Program-made: the position numbers and the translations under genes
Assembly: GCA_035048485.1 (NCBI GenBank)
Contig: CM068584.1
Location: 55,987,739-56,051,738 of the forward strand
From: Pteria penguin
Lineage: Eukaryota; Mollusca; Bivalvia; Pterioida; Pteriidae
Direction of reading: 5' to 3'
DNA length: 64,000 nt
Shown here: in pieces, positions 23,305 through 36,339 of the stretch
How positions within the stretch are numbered: position 1 is the stretch's first letter
How the letters are laid out: each line of letters starts with the position of its first letter
Notes under the pieces: generated by a model
What the model saw: only the letters and a program-made list of their open reading frames with translations
Told to the model about the DNA's origin: nothing
Databases searched by the model: none

Positions 23305-26260
23305 CACTCATATGGCGACGATCTCAATATATAACATATTTGCACAATACTACAGTTCAAATATTCAACTATGTAAAGTGATTAAAATTAAATTTTAAAA
23401 CTTCTGGAAAGACCAGCCTTCTCTGTATATCTTATATATAATTAAGAAATGGTATTTAAAATCGATATATCACTTTATGTATCATATTTCAAAGATAAAA
23501 TAAAAAATTTATTATATAAATTTATCTCTTTCAAAAATGCCAATATTTTATTAATATTCACACTTTCAAACAGTTCCTTACGGTTATCAACATTATAATA
23601 TTCATTTCTGATATGTGCGGTATCCGCACAATCTATGTTTAGTAGTAAACATACACCCGCACGGGACACACTCTGGAGAAGGCTGTTCTTTCAGGAGACA
23701 GGAATGAGTTATCCAGGCGAGTCCAATGCGGAGTCTAGTAATCACAGTTTCATCTTTCTTCATCGGCAAGTATGACAATAATTTACTGATTAAAAAATGG
23801 TTTAATTTTATGCAGTTTATTAAAGTCTTCATCATCCCAACTACTCTGACATAAACGTTGAATATATTGTATAATACTTGATTTATAATCACTATATGGC
23901 ATCTTGCCAGTACAAACTGGTTTATCTAATGCCTCTCTAGCAGGTTTATCCGCATCTTCGTTACCAGCCAAGCCCACATGACTCGGCAACCAACAAAATG
24001 TAATATCGTAACTACAAGAACGAAGATAATGCACTTTTTCTCAGAATATACATATTTTTCAAATGAAAATTATTCATTGCACGAAGACATGACAAAGAAT
24101 CTGAAAATATGATACTTTTAGAATTTTTATTATGTTCGATATGGACGAGAGCAAGAAGTATAGCTTTCGCCTCTACAGTAAAGATTGAACGATTATCTGG
24201 TAATCGAATTGATAAACAAAAAATCATGATCAGAATCATGGCTGCAGCGGCTACTTTATTTTTTTTTTTATCTCTCTGTAAATTACATTTTATGGTTTGA
24301 ATAAGAAGATGTTATTTCAGATAAAAGTTGCTGCTACTGTAAATTATTTGTGTCTATTTTCTTATATTTGGACAACTCTAGATTTATATTTGCTCTTAAC
24401 ATCGTCCACGGGGCCGTCAAAGAAATTTCATTATCAATTATATTTTCTTAAATCTGCCTAATCAATAAAAGGCTTAATACGTAGATCGATATTTTTTGGT
24501 TTTCTTTCATATAAATCCTCATACGTTGGATTAAAAACGCAAACAAACGCTGGGATAAACTTATTCGAATATAGTTTAGTAATATATTGTAACATTAGTT
24601 TAATTCGTCTTCTATCAAGTGAAGGTTGACAAGCTTCAGCATATAAACTTTGTACAGGTGAAGTCCTGAAAGCACCAAGACTCAAACGCAAGCCCTGGTG
24701 ATGTATATTGTCCTGAAGCAGTAAAAAGGACTTTCTGGCCGAACCATAAACAATACAACCATAATCCAGTTTCGACCGAAACATCGATCTATAAAGCTTG
24801 AGCAATGTTGTACTTTCAGCATCCCACTCTGTTCTAGACAAAACATTCAAAATGTTCATAGCTTTTAAACATTTAATTTTTAGTTCTTTAATATGTGGTA
24901 AAAAGGACATTTTATTATCAAAAATAAGGCTTAATCATTTAGTTTCTTTAACCACTTAAACCATATTTTCATCTAAATACAGCTTGGGATCAGAATGTTT
25001 TCGTCGAAGTTGACGAAAGTGTATACAAGATGTTTTATTCTTGGAAAACTTAAATCCGTTTTCAACGGACCACTTGGATATATGATTTAAACATAACTGA
25101 AGTTTCCTTTCGATACTATGCATATTTTTCCCACAACAGCACACAAAAAAAAAAAACATCAACATATAAAGAACCATTTACTTCTTGATTTAAGACCTGT
25201 GCTAAACTATTTATTTTTAACACTAAAAAGAGTAACAGATCAAATGAATCAGAGATGCAGGATCCTAGACGGATATCAGTAAGTTAGTCATTATGTTCCA
25301 AAAATAGACAAGTCTATCATTAATCATTCGTTCTTACATACACAGCTAGTTAATGATATTGGTCTATAATTAATGGGATCAGTATGATCCCTTCCTGATT
25401 TTGGAATAGGAATTATAATGGAATCTCTCCAATATTCAGGGAATTCGTCTTCAGAGCAAATTCGATTGAAAATATCTAGTAATATATGTAATGATTCTAT
25501 TGGAAGATGTTTAAGAATTTGATAATGTATTTCGTCTGATCTAGTCGCTGTATCATGAGATTTTTCTAAAGAAGACTTCAATTCATCAATAGAAAACAGT
25601 TTCTTATAGTCTTCAGTATTACGAGGATTAAAATTAAGTTTTATTTTTTCGGTCTTACTTTTACCCATTGAAATTCCAGTAGACAGTTTGAAGAAGAATT
25701 GTTTTGAAAAAGTTTTTCCCAAACAAGTTGCAATATTAGCCTTTGACGTTAAAATCGTATTATTTTGTCTTATATGTTTTATATTGGATGACGTGCCTTT
25801 ACCATTAATTTTCTTAATCATCTCCAAAACTTTATTAATAGGGATGTGCGTATTAACTTTAGATACATATTTTTCCATAATAAGCGTTTGCTGTGATTTA
25901 TAGTGCGCCTGGCGAAAGCCCTACATTTACGAACTGTATTTAAATTAGAATTTATTGGATGCCGTTTATAAAGTTTTTTTCCGGCCTTCTTCCGCTCTTT
26001 GACAACAATTCTACAATTGTGATCAAACCATGGGTTGTTTTTAAATTTTGGTATTGTAGAGGTTTTATGTATATTTTACAGTAATTAGAAAAAAAAACAG
26101 GTGGACGATGAATTTGTGTAAACACGTGTCACAGCTCAGTAACATTCAACTTATGTGTACAGAGTTATTTGCCAAAGGTGTGATTGTGATCAAACCATGG
26201 GTTGTTTTTAAATTTTGGTATTGTAGAGGTTTTATGTATATTTTTCTCGCAAATTTGAAT
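23305..26260 (-). mobile_element. Decayed, 5'-truncated I-like LINE (copy 3)
   Basis: Minus strand. The 3' UTR side (CACTCATATGGCGACGATC near 23310) matches copies 1 and 2. ORF2 pieces follow from the C-terminal Cys-rich end back to the linker between endonuclease and RT. The 5' limit is near 26260, in the region equivalent to about 56290-56360 of copy 2. It lacks ORF1 and most of the endonuclease. It is older than copies 1 and 2, judging by its many stops and deletions. Confidence 0.85.
23475..26260 (-). pseudogene. LINE ORF2 relic (RT / RNase H), copy 3
   Basis: In order on the minus strand: linker and RT N-terminus (25324-25878, GTSSNIKHIRQNN, RPISLTSCVC), RT palm remnant (24956-25177), RT thumb (24458-24910, RSKLDYGCIVYGSARKSF), RNase H (24012-24239, FTVEAKAILLAL and FSDSLSCLRAM), RNase H end (23783-24034, CWLPSHVGLAGNEDAD), and the C-terminal CCHC-like end (23475-23892). 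The YVDD active site is lost in a T run, and about 300 bp of the central RT around 25235-25290 is deleted. No part can be functional. Confidence 0.85.
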
Positions 26261-26396
26261 CAAAGGACTGCAAGACCTGAGGGTCGCCAAGAGTTACAGT
26301 AATTAGAAAAAAAAACAGGTGGACGATGAATTTGTGTAAACACGTGTCACAGCTCAGTAACATTCAACTTATGTGTACAGAGTTATTTGCCAAAGG
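26021..26396. repeat. Tandem duplication across the LINE copy 3 truncation point
   Basis: GATCAAACCATGGGTTGTTT occurs at 26021 and 26188, and ACAGTAATTAGAAAAAAAAA at 26078 and 26296. The offset changes from 167 to 218 because unit 1 lacks 51 bases (CTCGCAAATTTGAATC through GCCAAGAGTT) present in unit 2. The unit joins LINE sequence to non-LINE flank (CAGGTGGACGATGAATTTGT, CACGTGTCACAGCTCAG). Confidence 0.85.
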
Positions 26397-26399
26397 CAC

Positions 26400-26687
26400 T
26401 GTTAGTTGCAACTGAGAAAAAAGATTGAGCAATTTGTCGTGAGCATAGCTGTTGAAATTACAAAGTAACATTGCTCTTGTGTTAGTGTCAGTTCATTGTG
26501 TCCATTTTATACAATTAATTCAAGTTGAGTTTTATGACCAAGGCACAAGAGAGACTTTCATTTTAACATTTTATTAAAACTAGTGCAATACATCTTATAT
26601 TATTGACACAGTGTGATGTAAAACAAGAAAACTATGATGTAAACAAGTTGACCTAGGTGACAATTAATCATTTTGTTGAAGAAAAAG
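26400..26687. other. Non-coding stretch before LINE copy 1
   Basis: Nothing recognised. It ends at the LINE target-site duplication. Confidence 0.4.
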
Positions 26688-26981
26688 TATTATGATTAGA
26701 ATAGATAGATAGATAGATAGATAGATAAGTGCTTAAAGTCACACCGGGAATATTTCACCCTTATGGTGACATATACTAATATTATTAATACAATGTTCAA
26801 AAATATAAAACGTAAAGCTAAAACAAAATAGGAGAAACTACATTTCTTAAAAACCCATTCATTTACACAAATTAAAATACATACAATTGTACGAAATACA
26901 TGCATTCCAGATACACAGGTTCATATATAAGTTATCATCAAACAGTCAAATTTTACTGTATAGGTTTATTTCTTTCAAGAA

Positions 26982-29900
26982 CTATAATACTTTAAAGATG
27001 CTTATTCGATCAAACAAATCATTAATATTTTGACAAGTATAATACTTTTCACGAATATGCATAGTATCTACACATTCTAACAGAATGTGTTTTATACTTA
27101 ATAGACATCCGCACGGGACACATTCTGGAGGGGGCTCTTCCTTTAAAAGGAATGAATGAGTAATCCAGGAGTGTCCCATGCGGAGTCTACAACTCACAAT
27201 TTCGTCTTTACGGTTTGTATAATGATTATAATATTTACTATTAAAAAGAGGCTTGCAATCATGAAGTTTATTGTTAACTTCACGATCCCAAGCCTCTTGA
27301 CACAAATTATTGACATAGTTTAAGATACATAATTTAAAATCCGAGTAAGGTACCTTACCTATAACATTTGGTTTATTCAACCCTGTCTTGGCTGCCCTGT
27401 CAGCCTTTTCATTGCCGACAAGACCAACATGCGAAGGCAGCCAGCAAAAAAACAATATCGAAATCTGTAGATAAAAGTCGGTTCACTGTTTCAATAATAT
27501 TTAAAATATATGGGTTATTTGTTCTTACACTATGAATGGCTTGTAAACAAGACAACGAATGGGAAAAAATAATTGATTTAAAATTTTGATTTTTCTCAAT
27601 ATGAGAAAGAGCTAATAATATAGCTCTTGCTTCTGCTGTAAAAACCGAAGAATGGTTAGGTAATGGAATAGAACAATTAAACTCGTTTTCACATATTGCA
27701 GCAGCCGCTACTTTTTCATCATCTTTTGAACCATCTGTGAAATATTGTTTGTAATTAGAATATTAAGACTTCATTTCTGAAAATAACTGTTGAAATTCTG
27801 CAGAACTAGTTTCTTGTTTTTTATTTTTAGATAAATAAAATAAAATTTTAGGTTTTTCCATCAACCATGGAGGTGATGAAGCAATTTTGAAATCGGCAAT
27901 GTCGTCAAGTGTAATACCTGCTTCTAGAATATGTGGTTTTACACGTAAACCAATACTTTTAATTATATTAGGCTTTTTATCATATAAATGTTCATGCTGT
28001 GGTCGAAAGACACAATCAAAAGCTGGATTTAATTCATTAGAATGCAATTTAGTAATATACTGCAACGTTAATTTAATTCTACGAATATTCAAAGATGGTT
28101 CAGCTGCCTCTGCATATAAACTTTGTACAGGTGAGGTCCTGAAAGCACCAAGACTCAAACGCAAGCCTTTGGTGATGTATGGTGTCCAGAAGCTGTAAAT
28201 AGGACTTTCTGGCCGAACCATAAACAATACAACCATAGTCCAGCTTCGATCGAACCAGCGATCTGTAAAGCTGGAGCAAGGTTGTACTTTCAGCACCCCA
28301 CTCCGTACTAGACAAAACTTTTAATATATCCAATGCTGTTAAACATTTTACTTTTAACGATTTAATATGTGGTATAAAAGACAGTCGTTTGTCGAATATA
28401 ACACCAAGAAATTTAACTTCATTTACAACATTTATTTTATTACCGTCCATAAAAAGTTCAGGGTCATTATGCTTTCGTCTTTTTTGGCAGAAATGTACAC
28501 AAGAAGTCTTATTTTTCGAAAATTTAAAACCGTTTTCAATCGACCACTGAAATATATTATTTAAACACAATTGAAGTTTCCGTTCTATCATATTCATATT
28601 TTTCCCACGACAACATATCAAGAAGTCGTCAACATACAGAGAACCATCGATATCATTTTTCAATACTTGTGCTAAGCTATTGATTTTTATACTAAAAAGT
28701 GTAACAGATAATATACTCCCTTGAGGGACGCCCATCTCCTGCTCAAATGAATCAGAAACATGGGAGCCCAGTCGAATATCAAAACGTCTGTCTTTCAAAA
28801 AATTTGAAATAAAAATAGGCAAACTGCCTCTTAACCCCATATCATGTAAATCCTTTAAAATACCATATTTCCAGGTTGTATCGTATGCTTTTTCGAGATC
28901 GAAAAAGATAGAAACTACATGCTGTTTATTTATGAAAGCATCACGAATATATGTTTCAAGGCGCACAAGATGATCAGTCGTACTTCTCTGCTTCCTGAAA
29001 CCACACTGAATATCGGTGAGAAGGTTGTTGTGTTCCAGGAACTAGACAAGACGCTCATTAATCATACGTTCTAAAGTCTTGCATATACAACTCGTTAAAG
29101 ATATCGAACGATAATTAATAGGATCAGTATGATCCTTTCCGGGTTTAGGAATAGAAATAACAATAGATTCTCTCCACGATTGTGGAAATTCACCATTCAA
29201 CCATATGTAATTAAATATATTTAGTAGAATGTGTAAAGATTCCAAAGAAAGATGTTTTAATATTTGATAATGCACTTCATCTGGACCAGTAGCTGTATTA
29301 TTAGAGTTCTGAAGTGATGACTGTAATTCGTCAATAGAAAAAGGCTCGTTATAATCCTCTAAATTATTTGATTCAAATTTCAATTTCATTTTTTCGGATT
29401 TTTGTTTAATACGACGAAACTGAGGAAGACAGTTATCAGAAGAAGAATTTTTCGAAAAGGTCTTGCCTAAACAATTGGCAATATCGTGTTTAGATATTAA
29501 AACATCAGAATTATGTACAAGATGTTGAACAGTATTTGAAGAACCTTTGCCTTTAATTTTATTTATCATCTTCCATACTTTATTAGTAGGCGTGCGAGTA
29601 TTGACTTTGGAGACATAATTTCTCCATGATAGACGTTTGCTATGATTAATTGTGCGCCTGGCAGCAGCTCTACGCTGACGAAGTGTATTTAAATTACTAG
29701 GAATAGGATGCTTTTTGTATATTTTTTCAGCTGTTTTGCGATCTTTGATGACACTTTTACAAGCATCGTCAAACCAAGGATTATATTTCTTTTTATGAAA
29801 AGTAGAGGTTTTTGGGATATTCTTTTCAAAAATCTGAACAAGTGTATTTGTAAACGAAAGAATAGGATCAGTGTTACTCAAATGATTTACGTTATTAAGA

Positions 29901-30637
29901 TTTGTAAGACAGTCAGATTGGAATTGACTCCAGTCAGCTTTATTTAATTTCCAATGTGGAATACATGAATTACTAGATGCAACGTTACTTTTTAATATAA
30001 GTGGGAAGTGATCACTTCCACACAAATCGTCATGAACTGGCCACACAAAATCAGTAAAAAGCGATGGATCAGTTATAGTAAGATCAATAGAAGTGTAAGT
30101 ACCATGTCCTGGATGTAAATAGGTACTAGACCCATCATTAAAGACACATAAACCATTTTGTTCTATAAAATCTTCAATTATATTACCTTTGGCGTCAGTA
30201 GTATCACTGCCCCACAAGATATTATGAGCATTAAAATCACCCAATATAATAAAGGGTTTTGGTAATTGTTTAACTAAGTTGTCCAATTCTCTACGATCTA
30301 TATTCAAAGTTGGAGGAAAATATATTGAACAAAACGTAATTGTTTTTAGTAATGTTACACGAACAGCTACAGCTTGTAAGGATGTGTTTAAAGCAACACT
30401 GCTATGCAAAATAGAATTTCTAATGAAAATCGATGAGCCACCTGCAGCTCTAACCTTATTACTATAAACATTATATTGCGAAAACGACTTTAATTGAAAA
30501 GAATCTGTGTCCTTAAGATGGGTCTCTTGTAAACATAATATTGCTGGAGAAAAATTTTGATCAAAAAGTTTTAATTCATTAAAATTAACTTTTAAACCTC
30601 TACAATTCCACTGTATAATTAAATCATGACGATTCAT
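26982..30637 (-). pseudogene. LINE ORF2, copy 1: AP endonuclease, RT, RNase H
   Basis: It starts at 30637 with the ATG that overlaps the ORF1 stop (ATGA). Endonuclease: IIQWNCRGLK, CLQETHLKD, LGDFNAHN, SDHFPL (30637-29980). RT: RSISLTSCICKTLERM, FFDLEKAYDTTW, GVPQGSILSV, YVDDFLI (29150-28620). Thumb: RSKLDYGCIVYGSARKSY. RNase H: CWLPSHVGLVGNEKAD (27455-27360). C-terminal CxCG-H-C: CVPCGCLLSIKHILLEC. Damage: a Trp codon changed to TAG at 29042-29044 right after MINERLV, a frameshift near 28170-28200, a TAA near 27763, and a frameshift near 27455. Otherwise about 1,200 codons are preserved. Confidence 0.9.
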
Positions 30638-31954
30638 TTATCTGTTAGTCGGGCAAGAGAAGGCTTGCGACCTTTTTTCTTTGGGGATTTACTGCGACCC
30701 CTCACGTTAATCAAACGAGACTCTTTTGTATTTTTTTCATCATTCAATGAATTAGAAATTTCTGTCGAAATGCTATCAGAAGGAGATGTATCTTCCATGT
30801 CTACTTCTAAAACATCAAATTTATTTCGAACAACCACGTGCGGGTTCACTGGTACAGACGACGGTTTAGTTTTAGAACTTGTTTTCGATTTTGATTTCAC
30901 AGGAGATGACGACTTATTTGTTAATGTTTTTTGCGAATTTGATACAGTTTGGGAAGACGAAGTAGACGAGGATGTTTTAGGTTTAGACACAACGGACAAC
31001 GAGGGAATATCAGATTTCAAACATGATATATCTGTTTGAATAGCAATCGAAACGGTTTTCTTTGAAGCTTTAGACACGTAGCTGTTAGTATTTGTAGCAG
31101 GCAAATGATGATTTTCATATATTTTCCTTGCTTCAGGATAGGATACTCCCTGCTCAACTTTTATTTTGATAATCTGCTGTTCTTTTTTGTAAACAGGGCA
31201 GTCTTTTGATGAAGCACAATGATTGCCTTTACAGTTGAAGCATTTAGCATCAACTGAACAAGGATCGTCACCATCAAAGTGCTCATCATATTCATCTACT
31301 CCTGTGTCAACATGACCACATTGGTTGCAAGTTTTCCTATTGTGGCAATTTTTAACACTATGGCCAAATCTCTGGCAATAAAAACAACGCAGCGGTGAAG
31401 GGTAGTATAAATCGACTTTTGCTGTGACATAGCCCAATTTTATTTTTTGGGGTACAGATGATGTAGAAAATGTAAGGAGGAAAGTATGAGTTTTTTATCT
31501 CTTTGCCGTCTTTTTTAATAATGAAACGACGCACAGCAACAACTTTTTGACTTTTAAGTTCGCCAAGAATGACATCATCTGCCAATAACGCAAGGTTTTT
31601 GTCTTTGTCTCTCAAAATACCACGACATGTGTTTAAATTGAAATGGCGAGACACTTTGACAGGAATATCACCAATGTGGTCTAATGTTTACAAATTAATT
31701 GACTGCTGCTTTTTAGCACATTCAACTATAAGTTGGCCGTTTCTCTGTTTGGTCACATTTTTTACCGTACCGGCAACTGATTGGATGGTTTTATCTACCA
31801 AGAAGGGAGAAGCCTTAGCTAAAGCCCTATCTTCAGATGCAATAACAAGAAATCGAGACCAGTCGTCATCAGGTTGTTCAATAGTGTTTTCAACAGTGTC
31901 CGCAAGACGTTTTCTTTTGTTCAAAGTTTGGTGGTTTAGTATTGGAGAAGCCAT
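30634..31954 (-). pseudogene. LINE ORF1, copy 1: zinc-knuckle Gag-like protein
   Basis: The start is set at the conserved MASPILNHQTLNKRKRLAD (ATG at 31954), because copy 2 has MDSPLTNHQTLSKRKRLAD in the same place. Three Cys-rich blocks are visible: CFYCQRFGHSVKNC, CNQCGHVDTG, and CFNCKGNHCASSKDC. A Ser/Lys-rich tail ends SPKKKGRKPSLARL. Stops or frame changes near 31440 and 31660-31690 separate the N-terminal, middle and zinc-knuckle parts. The protein would bind element RNA as the nucleocapsid-like chaperone of I-type LINEs. Confidence 0.85.
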
Positions 31955-32649
31955 GGGAAAGGATATAGGATTCATTCTCACAACAACCCACCCTCCAGGG
32001 AGTGTCAACAAGGACCAGGCAATACACTGTGGCTTTCCTACAGCAATGCACTGGAGATGTTGTGAGAGTATACTCGACCATAAAGAAAAGAAATGCATAT
32101 AACTGCAAAAAAAGTTCACTCGTAAACCAGTCGACAAAAACATTTAATAACAGTTATTATCACGCAAATACCCTCCATTTACAATCGATTGACCCATAAG
32201 CCACCCCCTTCTCAAGTACAACGCATATTTTGAAGATATATTAAATGAAACGAATACAATACAATAAAGGTGTTATATTTAATATACAATATTGGACGGA
32301 GCAATACATGAGGGCACGGCATGACAAAGCCGATTGATCAGGATCGGGTCCATCCGACCTCCCGTTTAGTTGAAGTAAAGGCCAAAGTGAAGTGTTAGAC
32401 ACAAGCAAACCACAGTTTGAATATATCCTCAGTCACCAGGATCCCGTCCTCCAACGACACGGGTCGCATCCCACGGCAAACAGGATGCCTCATGTGGTCT
32501 ATAGCCGTGACCAGCAAGAGGGTGCTTGGGAATCTCATGCGAGAATTCCCCGGGTGCCTCATTTAGTCGCCTCATACGACACGCAAGAGGTACGGAGGTC
32601 CTATTCTTATCACCCCGGGGACCCCACGGGGGATTATGATTAGAATAAA

Positions 32650-33225
32650 CAACAACTGCCCCGATATGAAAAAAAAATGGGTAAGTTAATATGCATGATA
32701 AAGAGTAAATATGAAACATGCATCATGATCAAGTTCCCTCAATTTTGACAATCTCAACTTGTAAATGGTATATTGCATCTGGCTTGAAATTTCTGTTTGG
32801 TATATTATTTCCATGGTATGGATAAAACTACTGAAGGTAAAGATGATGGCTAAATACTACATAAACAAACACAAAATGGTACTACTGAACATCATAAACT
32901 CATATCCATAACTGCAAGTATGAGAATGTCTCCAGCTTTTTACATACAAAAAAAAAAGAAAAAACAAGAGTATCAGTAAAACTGATGGATGCTCCCGAAC
33001 GACAGTTAAACTTATCATGCAGGAAATTGATGACTCAATTCATATACAAAAAAAAATATCAGTAAAACTAATGGATGCTCCATGGAAGAAATGAAGGACT
33101 CAATACATTGGAAATCATTGTATTAATTGATGACGATTTCAAATCTCAGTGTATCATATGGATATCCAATTGAGTCAACTGTAGAACAACAAGTGACCAG
33201 AGTATCTTAAACTCAAATGAGTAAG
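32650..33225. other. Non-coding stretch with a short duplicated phrase
   Basis: ATCAGTAAAACTGATGGATGCTCC at about 32970 recurs at about 33060 with one change. No gene seen. Confidence 0.5.
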
Positions 33226-33580
33226 CTTGACCTTGATTAGTTATGAAATAAAACTTTTTATCGTTAAATTAATCTTTCAGAAATGACCTTGAGTGACCTT
33301 TATCCAAAGGTCCTTAACCTAATAAAATTTTGAAGTATGATGAAATTCTGACGAAAGGTGTAGATCTAAGTACTTCATGGAATTTCATGTAATAGTTAAT
33401 AAGTGACATTGACCTTTCAGAAATGACCTTGAGTGACCGTTGTCCAAAAGCCTTTAACCTTAATAACATGGTGAAGTATTATCAAATTCTGATGAAAGGT
33501 ATAGGAGATATGAGCAAAGACAGACGGACAGACACACGGATACAACGAATATATGCTTCCCCGAAAATTTTTCTGGGAAC
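33226..33580. repeat. Two units of a GACCTTGAGTGACC-type repeat
   Basis: Units contain CAGAAATGACCTTGAGTGACC, TTAACCTxAATAA and GAAATTCTGACGAAAGGTxTAG, about 130 bp apart. The block ends with AGACAGACGGACAGACACACGGA. It is related in style to the block at 17917-18800. Confidence 0.6.
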
Positions 33581-33597
33581 GTAATTACTATGATATT

Positions 33598-33710
33598 AAA
33601 TGAAAGTTATGTGCAAGTTATTCACATGTTCAAAAGTCAGTACGAAAATGTTAAATGAAAATTATGTGCAAGTTATTCACATGTCAAAAAAGTCAGTATG
33701 AAAATGATAT
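33598..33710. repeat. 57 bp tandem duplication
   Basis: ATGTGCAAGTTATTCACATGT followed by CAAAA-GTCAGTA-GAAAATG occurs twice, at about 33608 and 33663. Confidence 0.8.
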
Positions 33711-33719
33711 TAACATATC

Positions 33720-34620
33720 TTTATAGTTACCACCTTCAACAAGAAACAACTCACAAATGAAACAAATGGTAATTCTACCAAATAACAAAACTAAAACATG
33801 CTCAATAAAACAGAAAACTTCAACTGATAATCATAATGTCACTGAAGGAAACTGGCAAGATACCAGCATTCTTTTTTTATGAGTAATAACAGATTACCGA
33901 CATCATCAGAAGTTGTACAATCACTTTATTAAGAGACCTGACGCCTTTATTTACAAACATAAGAGAAACATTATCCGATATCCTTTCCATGATATCTAAA
34001 AAATACGTTTGATATTTCTATATATATTCAGCAAATTATGGCATTGTTCTCGTGTTCTTTTCAATATGTTTGAATTAATGTAAGTCACTGAGTTCTTGTG
34101 TATTTCAAATATATTAATTTTGTTAAATTTGTTAAACTTTGAGTCTAGTGTATCTAATTTTACTTATCAATGAACCTAGCCACTCTGTCATCCTTCTATA
34201 CAAATGGTAAGATGCAAAGAAGTTTTTCATCAAGAGCTTAACATAGCGGTCAACTTGTTTTTTAAGAATCTGGTTTTCGTAGATAACTGTACCCATGTCA
34301 ATGGCTAAAATCTCTGATCAGTATCTCCCTTGCATATTCCTATAATCTTGTTCATTTCTCGAACAGATGTTTTATAAAAATCCAAAGAACTCATATTAAT
34401 CTAAATTAATTAATAGAACCATAATCGTTAATTATTCATGCATATTTTTCATCCTTTATTACCAGACATCATGTATGCAGCTCTGTTGATTGTAAATGCA
34501 GTATTTTCTACTGATTTGAGAAACTTCGAAAACTATTCATGACCAATATTCATGGAACAAACTAATATCTTACATGTATGATAAAAATGTTGACAATAAT
34601 CTGGAACTTAAACCCGACAA
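33720..34620. other. Non-coding stretch, nothing recognised
   Basis: AT-rich with no gene or repeat unit identified. Confidence 0.4.
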
Positions 34621-34624
34621 AAAA

Positions 34625-34892
34625 TACTAGCAAAATACGAAAGTAACTGGTGTCACATGACTATGGCACTAACAACAATGTACCACAGTGGACATTCACG
34701 GACCCCTGAAATTCAGAGGTGAGACCAGGTGCCCGGGAGTGAGCGTCCCCTGTTTGGCTAGCCACACCCTCCGCGAATGTCCTTACAAACAGACGAAACA
34801 ACAATAATTCAACACTATGTATAAAAATGAATGTGAACAAACACTGTATAGAAAGTGTCAAAGCCATATAACATCAGGAAAAAGGTATAACA
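34625..34892 (+). repeat. Dispersed repeat R2, longest copy
   Basis: It runs from AATACGAAAGTAACTGGTGTC through GACCAGGTGCCCGGGAGTGA, with the CCCCTGTTTGGCTAGCCACACC phrase, to AAGTGTCAAAGCCATATAAC. The partial copy at 7086-7195 is direct and that at 9344-9530 is inverted. Confidence 0.65.
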
Positions 34893-34899
34893 ACACTTA

Positions 34900-35515
34900 A
34901 GTCAAACCCTCCGCGGGGAACTTTTTGAGTACACTACATAATGGAAGAAATACTATCCTCGAAGTCAGCGTGAGGTCGCCGTCTCTATTCGTCTACGTAG
35001 ATATCCGAGGAGTCTGGCCATGTCACTTGGGGTAAACTCGGGGTTTATCATTAGCGTTAATACAATTTATGCTCTTCTGTATTAATTCTAAAGGGGGTTT
35101 CTTATAAAATACGATCGGAAAAGTGTAAAACATGTATTCAAAATTTACGTCCTTGAATGACAAAATATTATAATGATCACTTTTTACCCAAATTCCTACC
35201 GGAGTGCTCATTGTTCTCTATGATCTCCGATGCTTTATCCCAAATTTCGAATGCTGGTTATAAATACCCGGATGAGCATTTAAAAATGAAATCGTTCTTA
35301 CAGTTACACACTTTTATCACAAGAGAATTTGAATTAAGATATGACTTGTTAATCTAGAATTCCAAAACCCAGAACTCTTCTAACAATTCTATAAATGCAA
35401 ACATGATCCTGTCTGCATGAACATGACATGTATACATATACACGCTGACCTGATTTCTATTGAAACAATTAATCAACAATAACGGTGTACTGCAATACTT
35501 TATAGTGAACTGGCC
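34900..35515. other. Non-coding stretch, nothing recognised
   Basis: Overlapping short frames at 35023-35357 read on both strands but show no known motif. Confidence 0.4.
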
Positions 35516-35695
35516 CTCCGGTGTTATATAGTATTTTCCCCCTAGCCATCCACCCGGAAAAATGGCTATATAGTAGATTTTTCCACCGGAAAATGGTTAT
35601 ATAGTCCCCCCCCCCCCCCCGTCCGGGGAAATTTGGCTATATAGCCATTTCCCCCCAGGGAAAAACTACTGTATAGTGGACCCCACCCCCACCCC
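35516..35695. repeat. Palindromic GGAAAA-CTATATAG repeat cluster
   Basis: CCGGAAAAATGGCTATATAGTAG, CCGGAAAATGGTTATATAG and GGAAATTTGGCTATATAGCCA are repeated about every 50 bp and are self-complementary around CTATATAG. A C run of 15 lies at 35607-35621. The same motif cluster recurs inverted at 36872-36985. Confidence 0.6.
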
Positions 35696-35999
35696 CCCAC
35701 CCCCCAATGTGAAATTGATTTTCTTTTCACACATACATGTAAGTACATCCAGCTTGTTACCAATAAATAGATTTCTATTTAAAATAGAGATATCTCAACT
35801 TTGATACTGAAATATATTCAATTAATTTAGAGATAGCTCATTTTCTTAAGTCTTCAATTTTAATTCCTTTTCCAAAAACAAATGCATATATTTAAACAGA
35901 GACTAGAATTTCTTTCGAGATATCTTTATTTAATCCGAGAAATCTCTATATATGCAAATGGAAAAAAGAAAAACAAGTTCGTTTTTATGCCACCAGAAT

Positions 36000-36330
36000 G
36001 AAATTCGGGGGCATTTAGTTTTTGACCTGTCTGTGACTCTTACCCTGAGGCAAAACCTTGACTATATCGTTTGTACCAAGAGGTACAAGGCTTTGAAACT
36101 CCACATATAGTTTTCTTGTGATAAGATTTTTTATTTGGGACCATGACTTTTGGCCTAATGACCTTGACTTTGACCTTTCAAAACTTTAACCTTGACTATA
36201 TCTTCTACACAAAAGGATGTAGAGCTTTGAAACCTAGCATAGTGATATTTTAATATGAAACCTTTCATACTCTGCGTAAGGGACAAGGAAATTACATTCG
36301 TGTGTTCATGATTTACAACACCTGCGACTA
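36000..36330. repeat. Bivalve CTTTAACCTTGACTATATC repeat, two units
   Basis: Two units with AAACCTTGACTATATC, CACAAAAGGATGTAGAGCTTTGAAAC-like text and TGACCTTGACTTTGACCTTT. The repeat starts GGGGGCATTTAG, like the G-run ends of related blocks. Confidence 0.6.
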
Positions 36331-36339
36331 GGCAAGCCA

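Larger units (their letters stand above)
26703..32632 (-). mobile_element. Full-length I-like LINE (copy 1) with 15 bp TSD
   Basis: The perfect direct repeat ATTATGATTAGAATA at 26688-26702 and 32633-32647 brackets the element, giving 5.93 kb. On the minus strand it comprises a 5' UTR beginning CCCCGTGGGGTCCCCGGGGT, ORF1 (zinc knuckles), ORF2 (endonuclease, RT, RNase H), and a 3' UTR ending GTGTGACTTTAAGCACTTA plus (TATC)n. Order, domain set and the RNase H place it in the I-like group (Jockey/I superfamily). Exact clade (Nimb or I) is a guess. Several stops and frameshifts make it defective. Confidence 0.95.

Noticed and set aside
30626..31039. 137-codon plus-strand acidic frame
   Set aside because: Antisense shadow of the Ser/Lys-rich LINE ORF1 tail.
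31569..32102. 177-codon plus-strand frame
   Set aside because: Antisense of LINE ORF1 N-terminus and 5' UTR.
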